DNA of 64,000 nucleotides, taken from the NCBI RefSeq assembly GCF_001592265.1, contig NZ_BCWP01000013.1, forward strand, positions 28,932 through 92,931. Reading direction: 5' to 3'. Shown here one piece after another: positions 44,362-53,682 of the stretch (positions are counted from its first letter, which is position 1; the number at the start of each line of letters is the position of its first letter). This DNA is from Curvibacter delicatus NBRC 14919 (lineage in GTDB: Bacteria; Pseudomonadota; Gammaproteobacteria; Burkholderiales; Burkholderiaceae_C). Made by a program: the position numbers and the translations under genes. The notes under the pieces are model-generated. The model was not told the DNA's origin and did no database searches. It saw only the letters and a list, made by a program, of their open reading frames with translations.

Positions 44362-45171
44362 ATGGACTCCAGAAACATACTACTCAACGTCAACGGCATC
44401 GAGGTCATCTACAACCACGTGATCCTGGTGCTCAAGGGCGTATCGCTGCAGGTGCCCGAGGGCGGCATCGTCGCCCTGCTGGGCGGCAACGGCGCGGGCA
44501 AGACCACGACGCTGCGCGCGGTCTCCAACCTGCTGCAGGGCGAGCGTGGCGAGGTCACCAAAGGATCGATCGAATTGCGAGGCGAACGTATCGAGAACCT
44601 GTCGCCGGCCGATCTGGTGCAGCGTGGTGTGGTGCAGGTGATGGAGGGGCGCCACTGCTTCGCCCACCTGACGATCGAGGAAAACCTGCTGACGGGCGCC
44701 TACACGCGCAAAAGCAAGGCCGAGATCGCGGCCAACCTGGAGAAGGTCTACAACTATTTCCCGCGCCTGAAGACGCGCCGTGCCTCGCAGGCGGCCTATA
44801 CCTCGGGTGGCGAGCAGCAGATGTGCGCCATCGGCCGCGCGCTGATGGCCAACCCGAGCATGGTGCTGCTGGATGAGCCGTCCATGGGGCTGGCGCCGCA
44901 GATCGTGGAGGAAGTGTTCGAGATCGTGAAGGACCTGAACCAGAAGGAAAAGGTCACCTTCCTGCTGGCCGAGCAGAACACCAACATGGCGCTGAAGTAC
45001 GCCGACTACGGCTACATCATGGAGTCGGGGCGCGTCGTGATGGACGGCATCGCCAATGAGCTGGCCAACAACGAGGACGTGAAGGAGTTCTACCTCGGCG
45101 TCGGAGGTGGCGAGCGCAAGAGCTTCCGCGACGTGAAGAGCTACAAGCGGCGCAAGCGCTGGTTGGCATGA
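44362..45171 (+). CDS. livF: ABC transporter ATPase LivF (second system)
   Basis: A 269-residue ATP-binding subunit with canonical Walker A (GGNGAGKTTTLRAV), the signature TSGGEQQMCAIGRAL and Walker B MVLLDEPSMGLAPQI. In this operon the Walker A lysine is intact, unlike LivF at 27517. The C-terminus carries a basic tail (RKSFRDVKSYKRRKRWLA). ATG 44362 starts the protein with NILLNVNGIEVIYNHVILVLKGVSL. Confidence 0.93.
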   Translation: MDSRNILLNVNGIEVIYNHVILVLKGVSLQVPEGGIVALLGGNGAGKTTTLRAVSNLLQGERGEVTKGSIELRGERIENLSPADLVQRGVVQVMEGRHCFAHLTIEENLLTGAYTRKSKAEIAANLEKVYNYFPRLKTRRASQAAYTSGGEQQMCAIGRALMANPSMVLLDEPSMGLAPQIVEEVFEIVKDLNQKEKVTFLLAEQNTNMALKYADYGYIMESGRVVMDGIANELANNEDVKEFYLGVGGGERKSFRDVKSYKRRKRWLA

Positions 45172-45175
45172 CGCT

Positions 45176-45260
45176 TCCCCCCGAAGCGGCCTTCGGCCGC
45201 CTCCCCCTCAAGGGGGCAACGCCAGTGGCCCGGCAAAGCCGGTTCCACGGCGTTCCTCGA
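45176..45260 (+). repeat. GC-rich intergenic repeat after livF
   Basis: Contains CCGAAGCGGCCTTCGGCCGC, CCCCCTCAAGGGGG and the core AACGCCAGTGGCC-CGGCAAAGCCGG-TTCCACGGCGTT. The 37-bp core differs from the one at 48841 at two positions. The inverted repeats would fold into hairpins. Confidence 0.65.
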
Positions 45261-45307
45261 TTCGACCGTTTCATGCACGGCAGAGTTGCTGCACAGGGAA
45301 GACAAAG

Positions 45308-46582
45308 ATGAGCAAACATTACGATGCGCTGGAGACGCGCGATCCGGCACAGCGGGAAGCGGCGCTGATGGCTGCGCTGCCGGGCCATGTGGCGCGGGCG
45401 CAGCAGGCGGCGCCGGCGTTGGCGGAAATCCTGCGCGGCGTTGATGCGGCGGGGGTGAACAGCCGGGCGGCGTTGGCCAGGCTGCCGGTGACGCGCAAGC
45501 ATGAGCTGCTGGAGCGCCAGCAGGCGGCACGGGCGCAAGTGCCGGGGCGTGATCCGTTTGGCGGCTTTGCGGCTGTCGGCTGGCACGGCTTGTTGCGCAA
45601 CAGCGGTGCGCGCCGGGTCTACCAGTCGCCTGGCCCGATCTACGAGCCCGAGGGCCATGCGGCGGACTACTGGCGGAGTGCGCGCGCCTTTGCGGCGGCC
45701 GGCTTCGAGGCCGGCGATCTGGTGCACAACTGCTTCAGCTACCACCTCACGCCGGGCGCCTGGATCATGGAGGCCGGGGCACAGGCGCTGGGTTGCACCG
45801 TGTTCCCGGGTGGCGTGGGCAATACCGAGCAGCAGTTGGCGGCCATGGCCGACTTGCAGCCGGTGGCCTATGCCGGCACGCCGAGTTTTCTGAAGATCCT
45901 GGTCGAGAAGGCACAGGAGTCGGGCGTCCGTCTCTCGTTTACCAAGGCCATGGTCAGCGGGGAGGCTTTCCCGCCCAGCTTGCGTGACTGGTTCGCCGAG
46001 CGCGGCATCACCGGCTACCAGTGTTATGCCACGGCGGATGTGGGCCTGATTGCCTACGAAACGTCGGCCCGCGAGGGGCTGGTGCTCGACGAAGGGGTGA
46101 TTCTGGAGATTGTGCGCCCGGGCACGGGCGACCCCGTGGCCGAGGGCGAGGTGGGCGAGGTGGTGGTGACGGTGCTCAATCCGGACTACCCGCTGATCCG
46201 TTTCGGCACCGGTGATCTGTCTGCCACGCTGCCCGGCGCGTGCCCCACGGGGCGCACCAACACCCGCATCCGCGGCTGGATGGGGCGGGCTGATCAGACC
46301 ACCAAGGTGCGTGGCATGTTCGTGCACCCGGGCCAGGTGGCCGAGATCGTCAAACGTTTTCCCGAGGTGGGCCGGGCCCGGCTGGTGGTGACGGGTGAAA
46401 TGGCCAACGACGCCATGACCCTGAAAGTGGAGACGCGCGGTGATGCGCCAGACGGACTGGTGGCACGCATTGGCCAGGTGATCCGCGATGTGACCAAGCT
46501 GCGTGGCGAGGTGGAGCTGGTGCTGCCGGACAGCCTGCCGAACGATGGCAAGGTGATTGAGGACGCGCGCAGCTACAAATAG
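45308..46582 (+). CDS. PaaK-like AMP-dependent ligase (phenylacetate-CoA ligase family)
   Basis: A 424-residue adenylate-forming enzyme related to phenylacetate-CoA ligase. Conserved regions include TVFPGGVGNTEQQLAAMADLQPVAYAGTPSFLKIL, VSGEAFPPSLRDWF and GRTNTRIRGWMGRADQTTKVRGMFVHPGQVAEI. The expected serine/glycine-rich nucleotide loop (TSGTTG) is replaced by RNSGARRVYQSPGP, so activity or substrate may differ from PaaK. It is last in the operon and shares substrate logic with the synthetase at 38049. Confidence 0.87.
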   Translation: MSKHYDALETRDPAQREAALMAALPGHVARAQQAAPALAEILRGVDAAGVNSRAALARLPVTRKHELLERQQAARAQVPGRDPFGGFAAVGWHGLLRNSGARRVYQSPGPIYEPEGHAADYWRSARAFAAAGFEAGDLVHNCFSYHLTPGAWIMEAGAQALGCTVFPGGVGNTEQQLAAMADLQPVAYAGTPSFLKILVEKAQESGVRLSFTKAMVSGEAFPPSLRDWFAERGITGYQCYATADVGLIAYETSAREGLVLDEGVILEIVRPGTGDPVAEGEVGEVVVTVLNPDYPLIRFGTGDLSATLPGACPTGRTNTRIRGWMGRADQTTKVRGMFVHPGQVAEIVKRFPEVGRARLVVTGEMANDAMTLKVETRGDAPDGLVARIGQVIRDVTKLRGEVELVLPDSLPNDGKVIEDARSYK

Positions 46583-46660
46583 GCCGGTCTACGTAGTTCC
46601 CACTGAGCGAGCCGAAAGCGAGCGATTAAACTTTCGGCATTATTCTGAGAAGGAGTCCTT

Positions 46661-47638
46661 ATGAAACGCTTGCTGATTCTTGCCGCCGCCGTGACGGCGT
46701 TCGCAGTCCACGCGCAAACGGCCTTCCCCGGCGCCAAGCCGATCACCATCGTGGTGCCGTTCTCGGCCGGCGGCCCGACCGACCGCGTGGCCCGTGACCT
46801 GGCTGAAGCCATGCGCAAGCCGCTGGGTGGCGCGAGCATCCTGGTGGACAACGCAGCAGGTGCCGGTGGCACCATCGGCGCCAACAAGGTCGCCAAGGCC
46901 GCACCGGACGGCCACACCCTGTTCCTGCACCATATCGGCATGGCGACCAGCCCCGCGCTGTATCGCAAGCTGCCCTACTCGGTCGAGAATGATTTCGAGT
47001 TCCTGGGCATGGTCAATGAAGTCCCCATGACCCTGATCGGCCGGCCCAGCCTGCCGGCCAACAACTACAAGGAACTGTCTGTCTGGATCAACGCCAACAA
47101 GGGCAAGATCAACCTGGGCAATGCCGGCCTGGGCGCCGCTTCGCATCTGTGCGGCCTGATGTTCCAGAACGCGCTGGGCATCGACATGACCACGGTGCCG
47201 TACAAGGGCACGGCGCCGGCCATCACCGACCTGATTGGCGGCCAGATCGATCTGCTGTGCGACCAGACCACCAACACCACGTCGCAGATTGAGGGCAAGA
47301 AGGTGAAGGCCTTTGCCGTGACCACGGCCAAGCGCCTGACTACGCCGGCACTGAAAGACCTGCCGACGCTGCAGGAGTCCGGCCTGAAGGGCTTTGATGT
47401 CAGCATCTGGCACGGCCTGTACGCCCCCAAGGGCACGCCGGCGGATGTGCTGGCCAAGATCAACACGGCGCTCAAGGCCGCGTTGAAGGATCCCGAGTTC
47501 ATCAAGAAGCAGGAGGGCCTGGGTGCCGTGGTGGTGACCGACAAGCGCGTTGAACCGGCAGAACACAAGAAGTTCGTGCTGGCAGAAATCGCCAAGTGGG
47601 GTCCGGTGATCAAGGCGGCCGGCGTCTATGCCGATTGA
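46661..47638 (+). CDS. Bug-family receptor (TctC-like) for a tripartite tricarboxylate transporter
   Basis: A 325-residue periplasmic receptor. The signal peptide spans about residues 1-19 ([19 protein letters not shown]). The Bug motifs are [53 protein letters not shown] and [19 protein letters not shown] strong AAGGAG ribosome binding site sits upstream. No TctA/TctB permease genes are adjacent, so partners are elsewhere. A terminator follows. Confidence 0.92.
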   Translation: MKRLLILAAAVTAFAVHAQTAFPGAKPITIVVPFSAGGPTDRVARDLAEAMRKPLGGASILVDNAAGAGGTIGANKVAKAAPDGHTLFLHHIGMATSPALYRKLPYSVENDFEFLGMVNEVPMTLIGRPSLPANNYKELSVWINANKGKINLGNAGLGAASHLCGLMFQNALGIDMTTVPYKGTAPAITDLIGGQIDLLCDQTTNTTSQIEGKKVKAFAVTTAKRLTTPALKDLPTLQESGLKGFDVSIWHGLYAPKGTPADVLAKINTALKAALKDPEFIKKQEGLGAVVVTDKRVEPAEHKKFVLAEIAKWGPVIKAAGVYAD

Positions 47639-47657
47639 TCTGTCTCAACGTCCATGC

Positions 47658-47683
47658 AAAAGCCACCTTCGGGTGGCTTTTTT
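47658..47683 (+). terminator. Rho-independent terminator with UUCG tetraloop
   Basis: Stem AAGCCACC / GGTGGCTT with loop TTCG followed by TTTT, 19 bp after the receptor stop codon. Confidence 0.93.
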
Positions 47684-47768
47684 CATGGTCGCTCTGGAGA
47701 CAAACCCTAGGACACAAGGGCTACGAGGCTGTCTACACTGGAAAGCAAAGACCAACCGGAGATGTTGT

Positions 47769-48785
47769 ATGCCTGCTTTCGACAGTTTCAAGAAAAATCG
47801 CCGTCTTTCCCTTGCCTTGATTGCGGGGGCAGCTCACTTTTTGATAGCTGGCTCCAGTCTGGCGCAAAGTGGCTGGCCGAACAAGCCGGTGCGTATCGTT
47901 GTGCCGTTTGCACCGGGCGGGACCACCGACATTCTGGCGCGCGCGGTAGCACCCGAACTCTCAAAGGCCTTCGGCCAGCAGTTCGTGGTGGACAACCGCG
48001 CCGGGGCGGGTGGCAATGTCGGCGCGGACATCGTGGCCAAGTCGCCGGGAGACGGCTATACCTTGCTGATGGGAACGGTCGGCACGCACGGCATCAACAA
48101 GGCGCTGTACGCCAAGCTGCCCTATGACCCGCAAAAGGATTTCGTGCCGATCACGCTGGTGGCTGCCGTGCCCAATGTGATGGAGATGAATGCCGACAAG
48201 GCCAAGGCGCTGGGCATCAACACCGTGGCCGATTTCATCAAGTACGCCAAAGCCAACCCGGGCAAGCTCAACATGGCCTCCAGCGGCAACGGCACGTCAA
48301 TCCATCTGGCGGGCGAGCTGTTCAAGTCCATGACCGGCATCTTCATGACCCATATCCCCTACCGCGGCTCCGGCCCGGCCTTGCTGGACATGGTGGCCGG
48401 CAACATGGATGTGATGTTCGACAACCTGCCCTCCAGCATGGCGCAGATCAAGGCTGGCAAGCTCAAGGCGCTGGCCGTGACCAGCTCCCAGCGCTCGGCG
48501 GCCTTGCCGGATGTGCCGACGGTGGAGGAGGCGGGGCATCTCAAGGGCTTCGAGGCGAGCAGCTGGTTCGGCCTGCTCGCGCCCGCAGGCACGCCGCAGG
48601 ACATTGTCAACCGCATTCAGCAGGAAGTGGCCAAGTCACTCAACACCCCGGCGATCAAGGAGAAACTGCTGGCGCAGGGGGCTATTCCCAGCGGGAACAC
48701 GCCGACCGAATTCGCCAAGCTGATTGACGCCGAACACAAGAAGTGGGCGAAGGTCGTCAAGGACTCTGGGGCGAAGGTGGATTAA
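47769..48785 (+). CDS. Bug-family receptor (TctC-like), second copy
   Basis: A 338-residue periplasmic receptor with a signal peptide near residues 1-33 ending SSLAQS. The Bug motifs are [54 protein letters not shown] and [26 protein letters not shown] 47769 is preferred over an upstream start because CGGAG precedes it and the signal peptide begins there. Separated from the first receptor by a terminator, it has its own promoter. Overall divergence from the first copy suggests a different ligand. Confidence 0.9.
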   Translation: MPAFDSFKKNRRLSLALIAGAAHFLIAGSSLAQSGWPNKPVRIVVPFAPGGTTDILARAVAPELSKAFGQQFVVDNRAGAGGNVGADIVAKSPGDGYTLLMGTVGTHGINKALYAKLPYDPQKDFVPITLVAAVPNVMEMNADKAKALGINTVADFIKYAKANPGKLNMASSGNGTSIHLAGELFKSMTGIFMTHIPYRGSGPALLDMVAGNMDVMFDNLPSSMAQIKAGKLKALAVTSSQRSAALPDVPTVEEAGHLKGFEASSWFGLLAPAGTPQDIVNRIQQEVAKSLNTPAIKEKLLAQGAIPSGNTPTEFAKLIDAEHKKWAKVVKDSGAKVD

Positions 48786-48794
48786 CCCCCTTAA

Positions 48795-48890
48795 TTGGAG
48801 GCCCCCCTGGGCGGCCGACGCCGCTTCCCCTCGATGGGACAACGCCAGTGGCCCAGCGAAGCCGGTTCCACGGCGTTTCCCGATGAGGTC
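48795..48890 (+). repeat. GC-rich intergenic repeat after the second receptor gene
   Basis: GCCCCCCTGGGCGGCCGACG and the core AACGCCAGTGGCC-CAGCGAAGCCGG-TTCCACGGCGTT match the element at 45176 over 37 bp with two differences. Confidence 0.65.
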
Positions 48891-48923
48891 TCTCAGGTGC
48901 GTGTAGCCTGGGGGTGAGTCAAT

Positions 48924-49250
48924 TCAGACGCCCCAGACGATTGCCTTGTCCGCCTTTTCGCAGCGGCGCAGCATCTCGATGAAGGGGGCGGCGCGCTGGC
49001 GCAACGAGATGCTTTCCTGGGGTGGCAACTCCTCGCCGCGCGCCGCGGCCTCGGCTTCGGCCGCCTTGCGCTGTGCTTCTTCGTGCACGATGGCAGCCTC
49101 CAGCGCAGCAGCTGCAACCGGCATGTCAACCGGCTGCAGGATGCCCTGTTTCACATCCACCGGCTTGCCGATGATCTGCAACACGCGACGGCCATGCGGC
49201 TCCAGCATGATCAGGTCGGCTGCGGCCGGGGATTTGAACTTGTAGAGCAT
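48924..49250 (-). CDS. DUF1840 domain-containing protein
   Basis: A 108-residue cytosolic protein of the DUF1840 family, found mainly in betaproteobacteria. Conserved parts are MLYKFKSPAAADLIMLEPHGRRVLQIIGK and QRAAPFIEMLRRCEKADKAIVWGV, with a variable alanine-rich helix between them. Function is unknown. It is the last gene of the phasin-TetR-ACBP cluster on the minus strand. Confidence 0.88.
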   Translation of the reverse strand: MLYKFKSPAAADLIMLEPHGRRVLQIIGKPVDVKQGILQPVDMPVAAAALEAAIVHEEAQRKAAEAEAAARGEELPPQESISLRQRAAPFIEMLRRCEKADKAIVWGV

Positions 49251-49260
49251 GGGGTCGGGG

Positions 49261-49515
49261 TCAGCTCAGTGATTCGATCAGATCGATGTACAGCTGCATG
49301 GCTTCTTCGGCGGTTTTGCCCTTGAGGCCATTCCAGGCATCCCATTTGGCGCGACCGACAAAGTCCGAAAAGCCCGGGCGATCGCCTTCGACGTCACCGG
49401 TCGTGGCCTGCTTGTACAAGGCGTAGATCTTCAGCAGCGTCGGGTTGTCAGGGCGCTCACTCAGGTTCTTGGAGTTGGCGACAGCAGCTTCGAAACGGGT
49501 TTGGAGATCACTCAT
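49261..49515 (-). CDS. Acyl-CoA-binding protein (ACBP)
   Basis: An 84-residue four-helix protein that binds long-chain acyl-CoA. The ACBP pattern is visible: LQTRFEAAVANSKNL, NPTLLKIYALYKQATTGDVEGDRPGFSDFVGRAKWDAWNGLKGKTAEEAMQ. The start overlaps the TetR stop by ATGA, so it is translationally coupled to it. The frame stays open further upstream but begins inside the TetR gene. It may feed acyl-CoA to PHA or lipid metabolism. Confidence 0.9.
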   Translation of the reverse strand: MSDLQTRFEAAVANSKNLSERPDNPTLLKIYALYKQATTGDVEGDRPGFSDFVGRAKWDAWNGLKGKTAEEAMQLYIDLIESLS

Positions 49516-50198
49516 GATGCAGATGGTAAAAATGGTTGGAGAGAGGTCGTAGTGTAAGCATCCCGCAGTTGCAATAAATGCGCGCGCTGCGACGGCGCCA
49601 GAAAAGGAGCCAGCAGGCCGAGGGCATGTTGTGCGCCGCGCAGCAAAGCCACTTGGCCATTTTCCGGCTCCAATGCATGGCGGGGATCGCGCACGTACTC
49701 GAAGCTGAGCCAATAGGTCAGGATCACCATCAGGCAGTTGGCCGTGACAGGTAGTTCGCGCTCGTCAATGTTAAGCACATGGGCCGCGCGCAGGCTCTCC
49801 AACATGGCGCGCATGGCGTCAACTTGGGTTGTCATGCACACCTGAATGGAGGTTTCCAGTAGACGATTGCGGCTGAGCAGGTCGTTGAGGTCGCGGTAGA
49901 GAAATCGGTATTGCCAAACCAGTTCGAACAGGCTGTGCATGAAGAACCAGGTGTCTTCCACGTCCTGTACCCCGCCGCCCGCCGGGAGCAGTTCGGCCAA
50001 GGCCTGTTCGTATTGCGCAAACAGGGCGCCGACCAGCTTGTCCTTGGCCGGATAGTGGTAGTGCAGATTGCCGGGGCTGATGCCGACCTCGCTGGCGATC
50101 AGCGCCGTTGAGACATGGGGTTCACCGAAACGGTTGAACAGCGTCAGTGCTGCTTCTTGAATGCGCTGCGCCGTCCGACGAGGCGCCTTCTTTGCCAT
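49512..50198 (-). CDS. TetR family transcriptional regulator
   Basis: A 228-residue regulator. The N-terminal helix-turn-helix reads RIQEAALTLFNRFGEPHVSTALIASEVGISPGNLHYHYPAKDKLVGALF. The ligand-binding C-terminal domain has a hydrophobic core consistent with an acyl-CoA ligand. ATG 50198 begins one base after the phasin stop codon, so all genes here form one operon: phasin, tetR, acbp, DUF1840. Upstream in-frame codons lie inside the phasin gene. Confidence 0.9.
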   Translation of the reverse strand: MAKKAPRRTAQRIQEAALTLFNRFGEPHVSTALIASEVGISPGNLHYHYPAKDKLVGALFAQYEQALAELLPAGGGVQDVEDTWFFMHSLFELVWQYRFLYRDLNDLLSRNRLLETSIQVCMTTQVDAMRAMLESLRAAHVLNIDERELPVTANCLMVILTYWLSFEYVRDPRHALEPENGQVALLRGAQHALGLLAPFLAPSQRAHLLQLRDAYTTTSLQPFLPSAS

Positions 50199-50199
50199 C

Positions 50200-50673
50200 T
50201 CAGGAGGTCTTGCGTGCAGCGGGGCGTTTGCGTGCGGGGGCTTTTTTGACGGATGCCGTCCGAGCAGGGCGGGGTTGTGCCGCTTTTTCAAGCGCGGCCA
50301 GGCGTGCGGCGAGTGCATCCACCTCTCCTGCGGTGGGGACGCCCAGGCTTTTCAGCGCGCGGGCAACCCGGTCTTCGAAGATGGACTCCAGCTTGTCCCA
50401 TTGGCCGGTGGCCCGTGTGCCGATCTCATCGGCCATGCGGTTCATTTTCTGTGTCGCTGCGCTGATCTTCTCCTCCGCAGCGCTTTGTGTTTTGCGTTGG
50501 ATCGTCAGCCCCTCCTGTACCAGCGCATCAAACATCTTGCTGCCTTCCTGCTGCGCCTTGCTGAAGGCCGCCAGGCCAGCCAGCCAGATCTCATGGGCGG
50601 AGTCCTTGATGGCGTCCGGCAAAAGGGGGGCGGTGCGGGCAGATTGGGCTGCCTGTGTGGGCTTCTTGGCCAT
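50200..50673 (-). CDS. Phasin-family protein with basic C-terminal tail (PhaF/PhaI-like)
   Basis: A 157-residue protein that probably coats polyhydroxyalkanoate granules. The central part has the phasin-like helix IKDSAHEIWLAGLAAFSKAQQEGSKMFDALVQEG. The C-terminus is rich in K, A, P and R (ARTASVKKAPARKRPAARK), as in PhaF proteins that tether granules to DNA. AAGGAG precedes ATG 50673. It is first in the operon with the TetR regulator and ACBP. Confidence 0.88.
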   Translation of the reverse strand: MAKKPTQAAQSARTAPLLPDAIKDSAHEIWLAGLAAFSKAQQEGSKMFDALVQEGLTIQRKTQSAAEEKISAATQKMNRMADEIGTRATGQWDKLESIFEDRVARALKSLGVPTAGEVDALAARLAALEKAAQPRPARTASVKKAPARKRPAARKTS

Positions 50674-50803
50674 CGGGTGCTCCTTGCGGTGGTGGGTGGA
50701 TGTTCGGACTGTAATCCTGGTATGCCCGCTTGGGTAGGGGGCGTGGAATAATCCCGGAGGTAACACGGGTGGCCTAGTGCCCCTTTATTGGACTGGGAAC
50801 TTC

Positions 50804-51859
50804 ATGATCCTTGTGACGGGCGGTGCTGGTTTCATCGGCGCCAATTTTTTGCTGGATTGGCTGAAGCAATCGGATGAGCCGGTCGTCAACCTGGACAAAC
50901 TCACCTACGCCGGCAATCTGGAGAATCTGACATCCCTGCAAGGTGATGCACGGCATGTCTTTGTGCGCGGTGATATCGGCGATACGGCGCTGGTGGAGCG
51001 GCTGCTGAGTGAGCACCGGCCGCGCGCGGTGCTGAACTTCGCGGCCGAGTCGCATGTGGATCGCTCCATCCAAGAGGCCGAGGATTTCATCCAGACCAAT
51101 ATTGTCGGCACTTTTCGATTGCTGGAGGCTGTGCGGCCCTACTGGACCGGGTTGGCGGCCGAGGACAAATCGAGCTTCCGTTTCCTGCATGTGTCCACTG
51201 ATGAGGTTTACGGTTCTCTTGGAAAGGGTGAGCCGGCATTTACCGAAGAGCACCGGTACGCGCCCAACAGTCCGTACTCGGCCAGCAAGGCCTCGAGTGA
51301 CCACTTGGTTCGCGCCTATCACCATACCTATGGCTTGCCGGTATTGACCACCAACTGCTCCAACAATTACGGGCCCTTCCATTTTCCGGAAAAACTTATC
51401 CCGCTCATGATCGTCAATGCTTTGGCGGGCAAGTCGCTACCGGTCTATGGTGACGGCCAGCAGATCCGCGACTGGCTGTATGTCAAAGACCATTGCAGTG
51501 CCATCCGTCGTGTGTTGGAGGCAGGCCGCTTGGGCGAGGTCTACAACGTAGGTGGCTGGAACGAGAAACCGAACATCGAGATTGTCAACACGGTGTGCGC
51601 CTTGCTTGATGAACTGCGGCCACGCATGGACAAGAAGTCCTATCGCGAACAGATCACCTATGTAAAAGACCGGCCCGGCCATGACCGCCGCTACGCGATC
51701 GACGCGCGCAAACTGGAGCACGAACTGGGCTGGAAGCCGGCAGAAACCTTTGAGACCGGTATTCGCAAGACCGTGCAATGGTATCTCGATAACCAGGGTT
51801 GGGTCTCCAGCGTCACCAGTGGCAGCTGCCGTCAGTGGATGGACTGGCAGGACGTCTGA
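50804..51859 (+). CDS. rfbB: dTDP-glucose 4,6-dehydratase
   Basis: A 351-residue NAD-dependent SDR that converts dTDP-glucose to dTDP-4-keto-6-deoxyglucose, step two of dTDP-L-rhamnose synthesis. It shows the Rossmann motif [12 protein letters not shown], the catalytic STDEVYG with its Asp-Glu pair, and [25 protein letters not shown] 50804 is the family start. It opens the rfbB-rfbD-rfbA-rfbC cluster of the surface-polysaccharide locus, all in the plus direction and closely spaced. Confidence 0.96.
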   Translation: MILVTGGAGFIGANFLLDWLKQSDEPVVNLDKLTYAGNLENLTSLQGDARHVFVRGDIGDTALVERLLSEHRPRAVLNFAAESHVDRSIQEAEDFIQTNIVGTFRLLEAVRPYWTGLAAEDKSSFRFLHVSTDEVYGSLGKGEPAFTEEHRYAPNSPYSASKASSDHLVRAYHHTYGLPVLTTNCSNNYGPFHFPEKLIPLMIVNALAGKSLPVYGDGQQIRDWLYVKDHCSAIRRVLEAGRLGEVYNVGGWNEKPNIEIVNTVCALLDELRPRMDKKSYREQITYVKDRPGHDRRYAIDARKLEHELGWKPAETFETGIRKTVQWYLDNQGWVSSVTSGSCRQWMDWQDV

Positions 51860-51866
51860 GGCCGAC

Positions 51867-52790
51867 ATGAAGATCCTACTTTTGGGCAAAAGCGGCCAAG
51901 TCGGCTGGGAGTTGCAGCGAGCACTGAGTGTGCTGGGCGAGGTGGTGGCGTTGGATCGGCACGGTGCCGAGGGGTTGTGCGGTGATTTGAGTGATTTGCA
52001 GGGCTTGGCGAAAACCGTGCGGCGCGTGCAGCCCCAGGTCATTGCCAATGCTGCAGCATATACAGCGGTGGACAAGGCCGAGGGCGAGCCTGAGTTAGCA
52101 CGCACCTTGAATGCGCAGGCGCCCGACGTGCTGGCGCGCGAAGCGCAGCAACTGGGAGCCTGGCTGGTGCACTACAGCACCGACTATGTGTTCGATGGTA
52201 GTGGCGACCGGCCTTGGCGTGAGACAGATGCCCCTGCTCCGCTGAGCGTGTATGGCCAAACCAAGCTGGAAGGGGAGCGGCAGATTGTGTCCAGTGGGTG
52301 CCGCCACTTGATTTTTCGCACCAGTTGGGTCTACGCTGTTCGTGGCAATAACTTTGCCAAAACCATATTGCGCCTTGCCTGCGAACGTGAGCAGCTGTCA
52401 GTGGTCAATGACCAGATCGGGGCCCCTACCGGAGCCGACCTGTTGGCAGATGTCACGGCGCATGCGCTGCGCCATGTGCTTCCGCCGGTTGGACATAACA
52501 ATCTTGCGCAGTCCGGTATTTACCATCTGACCGCCAGTGGAGAAGCTTCCTGGTATGACTATGCACGTTTTGTGCTGGAAAATGCGATCCGCGCTGAGGG
52601 AGTATTCAAGCTCCGGCCGGATAATATGGTCTCCGTACCCAGTTCGACCTACTCTATGCCGGCGCGCCGGCCGCACAATTCGCGACTGGATACCGCCAAG
52701 TTGCGCGCGACCTTTGGGTTAAGCTTGCCCGACTGGCGATTGGGTGTGTCGCGCATGCTGGCAGAACTCTTCGAAGGTCCAAAGTCATGA
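51867..52790 (+). CDS. rfbD: dTDP-4-dehydrorhamnose reductase
   Basis: A 307-residue reductase that makes dTDP-L-rhamnose, the last step of the pathway. It has [29 protein letters not shown] and the catalytic YGQTKLEGE motif. It starts 7 bp after the rfbB stop and its end overlaps the start of rfbA by 4 bp. Length matches the family. Confidence 0.94.
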   Translation: MKILLLGKSGQVGWELQRALSVLGEVVALDRHGAEGLCGDLSDLQGLAKTVRRVQPQVIANAAAYTAVDKAEGEPELARTLNAQAPDVLAREAQQLGAWLVHYSTDYVFDGSGDRPWRETDAPAPLSVYGQTKLEGERQIVSSGCRHLIFRTSWVYAVRGNNFAKTILRLACEREQLSVVNDQIGAPTGADLLADVTAHALRHVLPPVGHNNLAQSGIYHLTASGEASWYDYARFVLENAIRAEGVFKLRPDNMVSVPSSTYSMPARRPHNSRLDTAKLRATFGLSLPDWRLGVSRMLAELFEGPKS

Positions 52791-53671
52791 CGCAACGTAA
52801 AGGGCTCATCCTTGCGGGAGGTCTGGGTACGCATTTGTATCCAGCCACGCTGGCCATCAGCAAACAGCTGCTGCCGGTGTACGACAAACCAATGATCTAT
52901 TACCCGCTGAGCACCCTGATGCTGGCGGGGATACGTGACATCCTGCTGATCAGTACGCCACAGGATACGCCACGCTTCCAGCAGTTGCTCGGCGATGGCA
53001 GCCAATGGGGCATCTATCTGCAATACGCGGTGCAGCCCTCGCCTGATGGGTTGGCGCAGGCCTTCATTATCGGCGAGCGATTTATCGAGAACCATCCCTG
53101 TGCTTTGGTGCTGGGCGACAATATCTTCTATGGTCACGATCTGCAGAGCCTGCTGAGGGATGCTGGTGCGCAAGTGGATGGAGCCACGGTCTTTGCTTAC
53201 CATGTGCGGGACCCGAGACGTTATGGCGTTGTGACCTTTGACGCACAAGGCCAAGCCCACAGCATCGAGGAAAAGCCGCAGCAACCTCGAAGCAACTACG
53301 CGGTGACAGGGCTGTATTTCTATGACAACCAGGTGGTGGATGTCGCCAAGGCTGTCCAACCCAGCGCCCGTGGTGAGCTTGAGATCACCGCGGTGAATCA
53401 GCACTACCTGGAGCATGGTCGCCTGCACGTTCAGATCATGAAGCGCGGTTACGCCTGGCTGGATACCGGAGCCCATGAGAGTCTGATGGAGGCTGGCCAG
53501 TTCATCGCCACACTGGAGCATCGACAAGGGCTGAAGATTGCCTGCCCGGAGGAAGTCGCATGGCGCAATGAATGGATAACTGACGAGCAACTGCAGAGGC
53601 TGGCGCAACCATTGGCCAAGAGCGGCTATGGTCAATATCTGCTGCAGCTGCTGGCGGACCATGTGCGATAA
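52787..53671 (+). CDS. rfbA: Glucose-1-phosphate thymidylyltransferase with altered nucleotide motif
   Basis: A 294-residue enzyme that makes dTDP-glucose, the first step to dTDP-rhamnose. The family start is [41 protein letters not shown]. The usual signature is GGSGTRLxP; here serine is leucine and the catalytic arginine is histidine. Other parts look normal ([34 protein letters not shown]). The histidine may lower activity, unless a second RfbA is encoded elsewhere. Confidence 0.93.
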   Translation: MTQRKGLILAGGLGTHLYPATLAISKQLLPVYDKPMIYYPLSTLMLAGIRDILLISTPQDTPRFQQLLGDGSQWGIYLQYAVQPSPDGLAQAFIIGERFIENHPCALVLGDNIFYGHDLQSLLRDAGAQVDGATVFAYHVRDPRRYGVVTFDAQGQAHSIEEKPQQPRSNYAVTGLYFYDNQVVDVAKAVQPSARGELEITAVNQHYLEHGRLHVQIMKRGYAWLDTGAHESLMEAGQFIATLEHRQGLKIACPEEVAWRNEWITDEQLQRLAQPLAKSGYGQYLLQLLADHVR

Positions 53672-53682
53672 CGAGAACTGCC

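Noticed and set aside
46661..48785. Tandem duplication of the two Bug receptors
   Set aside because: They share only family motifs, differ in length and signal peptide, and are separated by a terminator; this is ordinary expansion in Burkholderiales.
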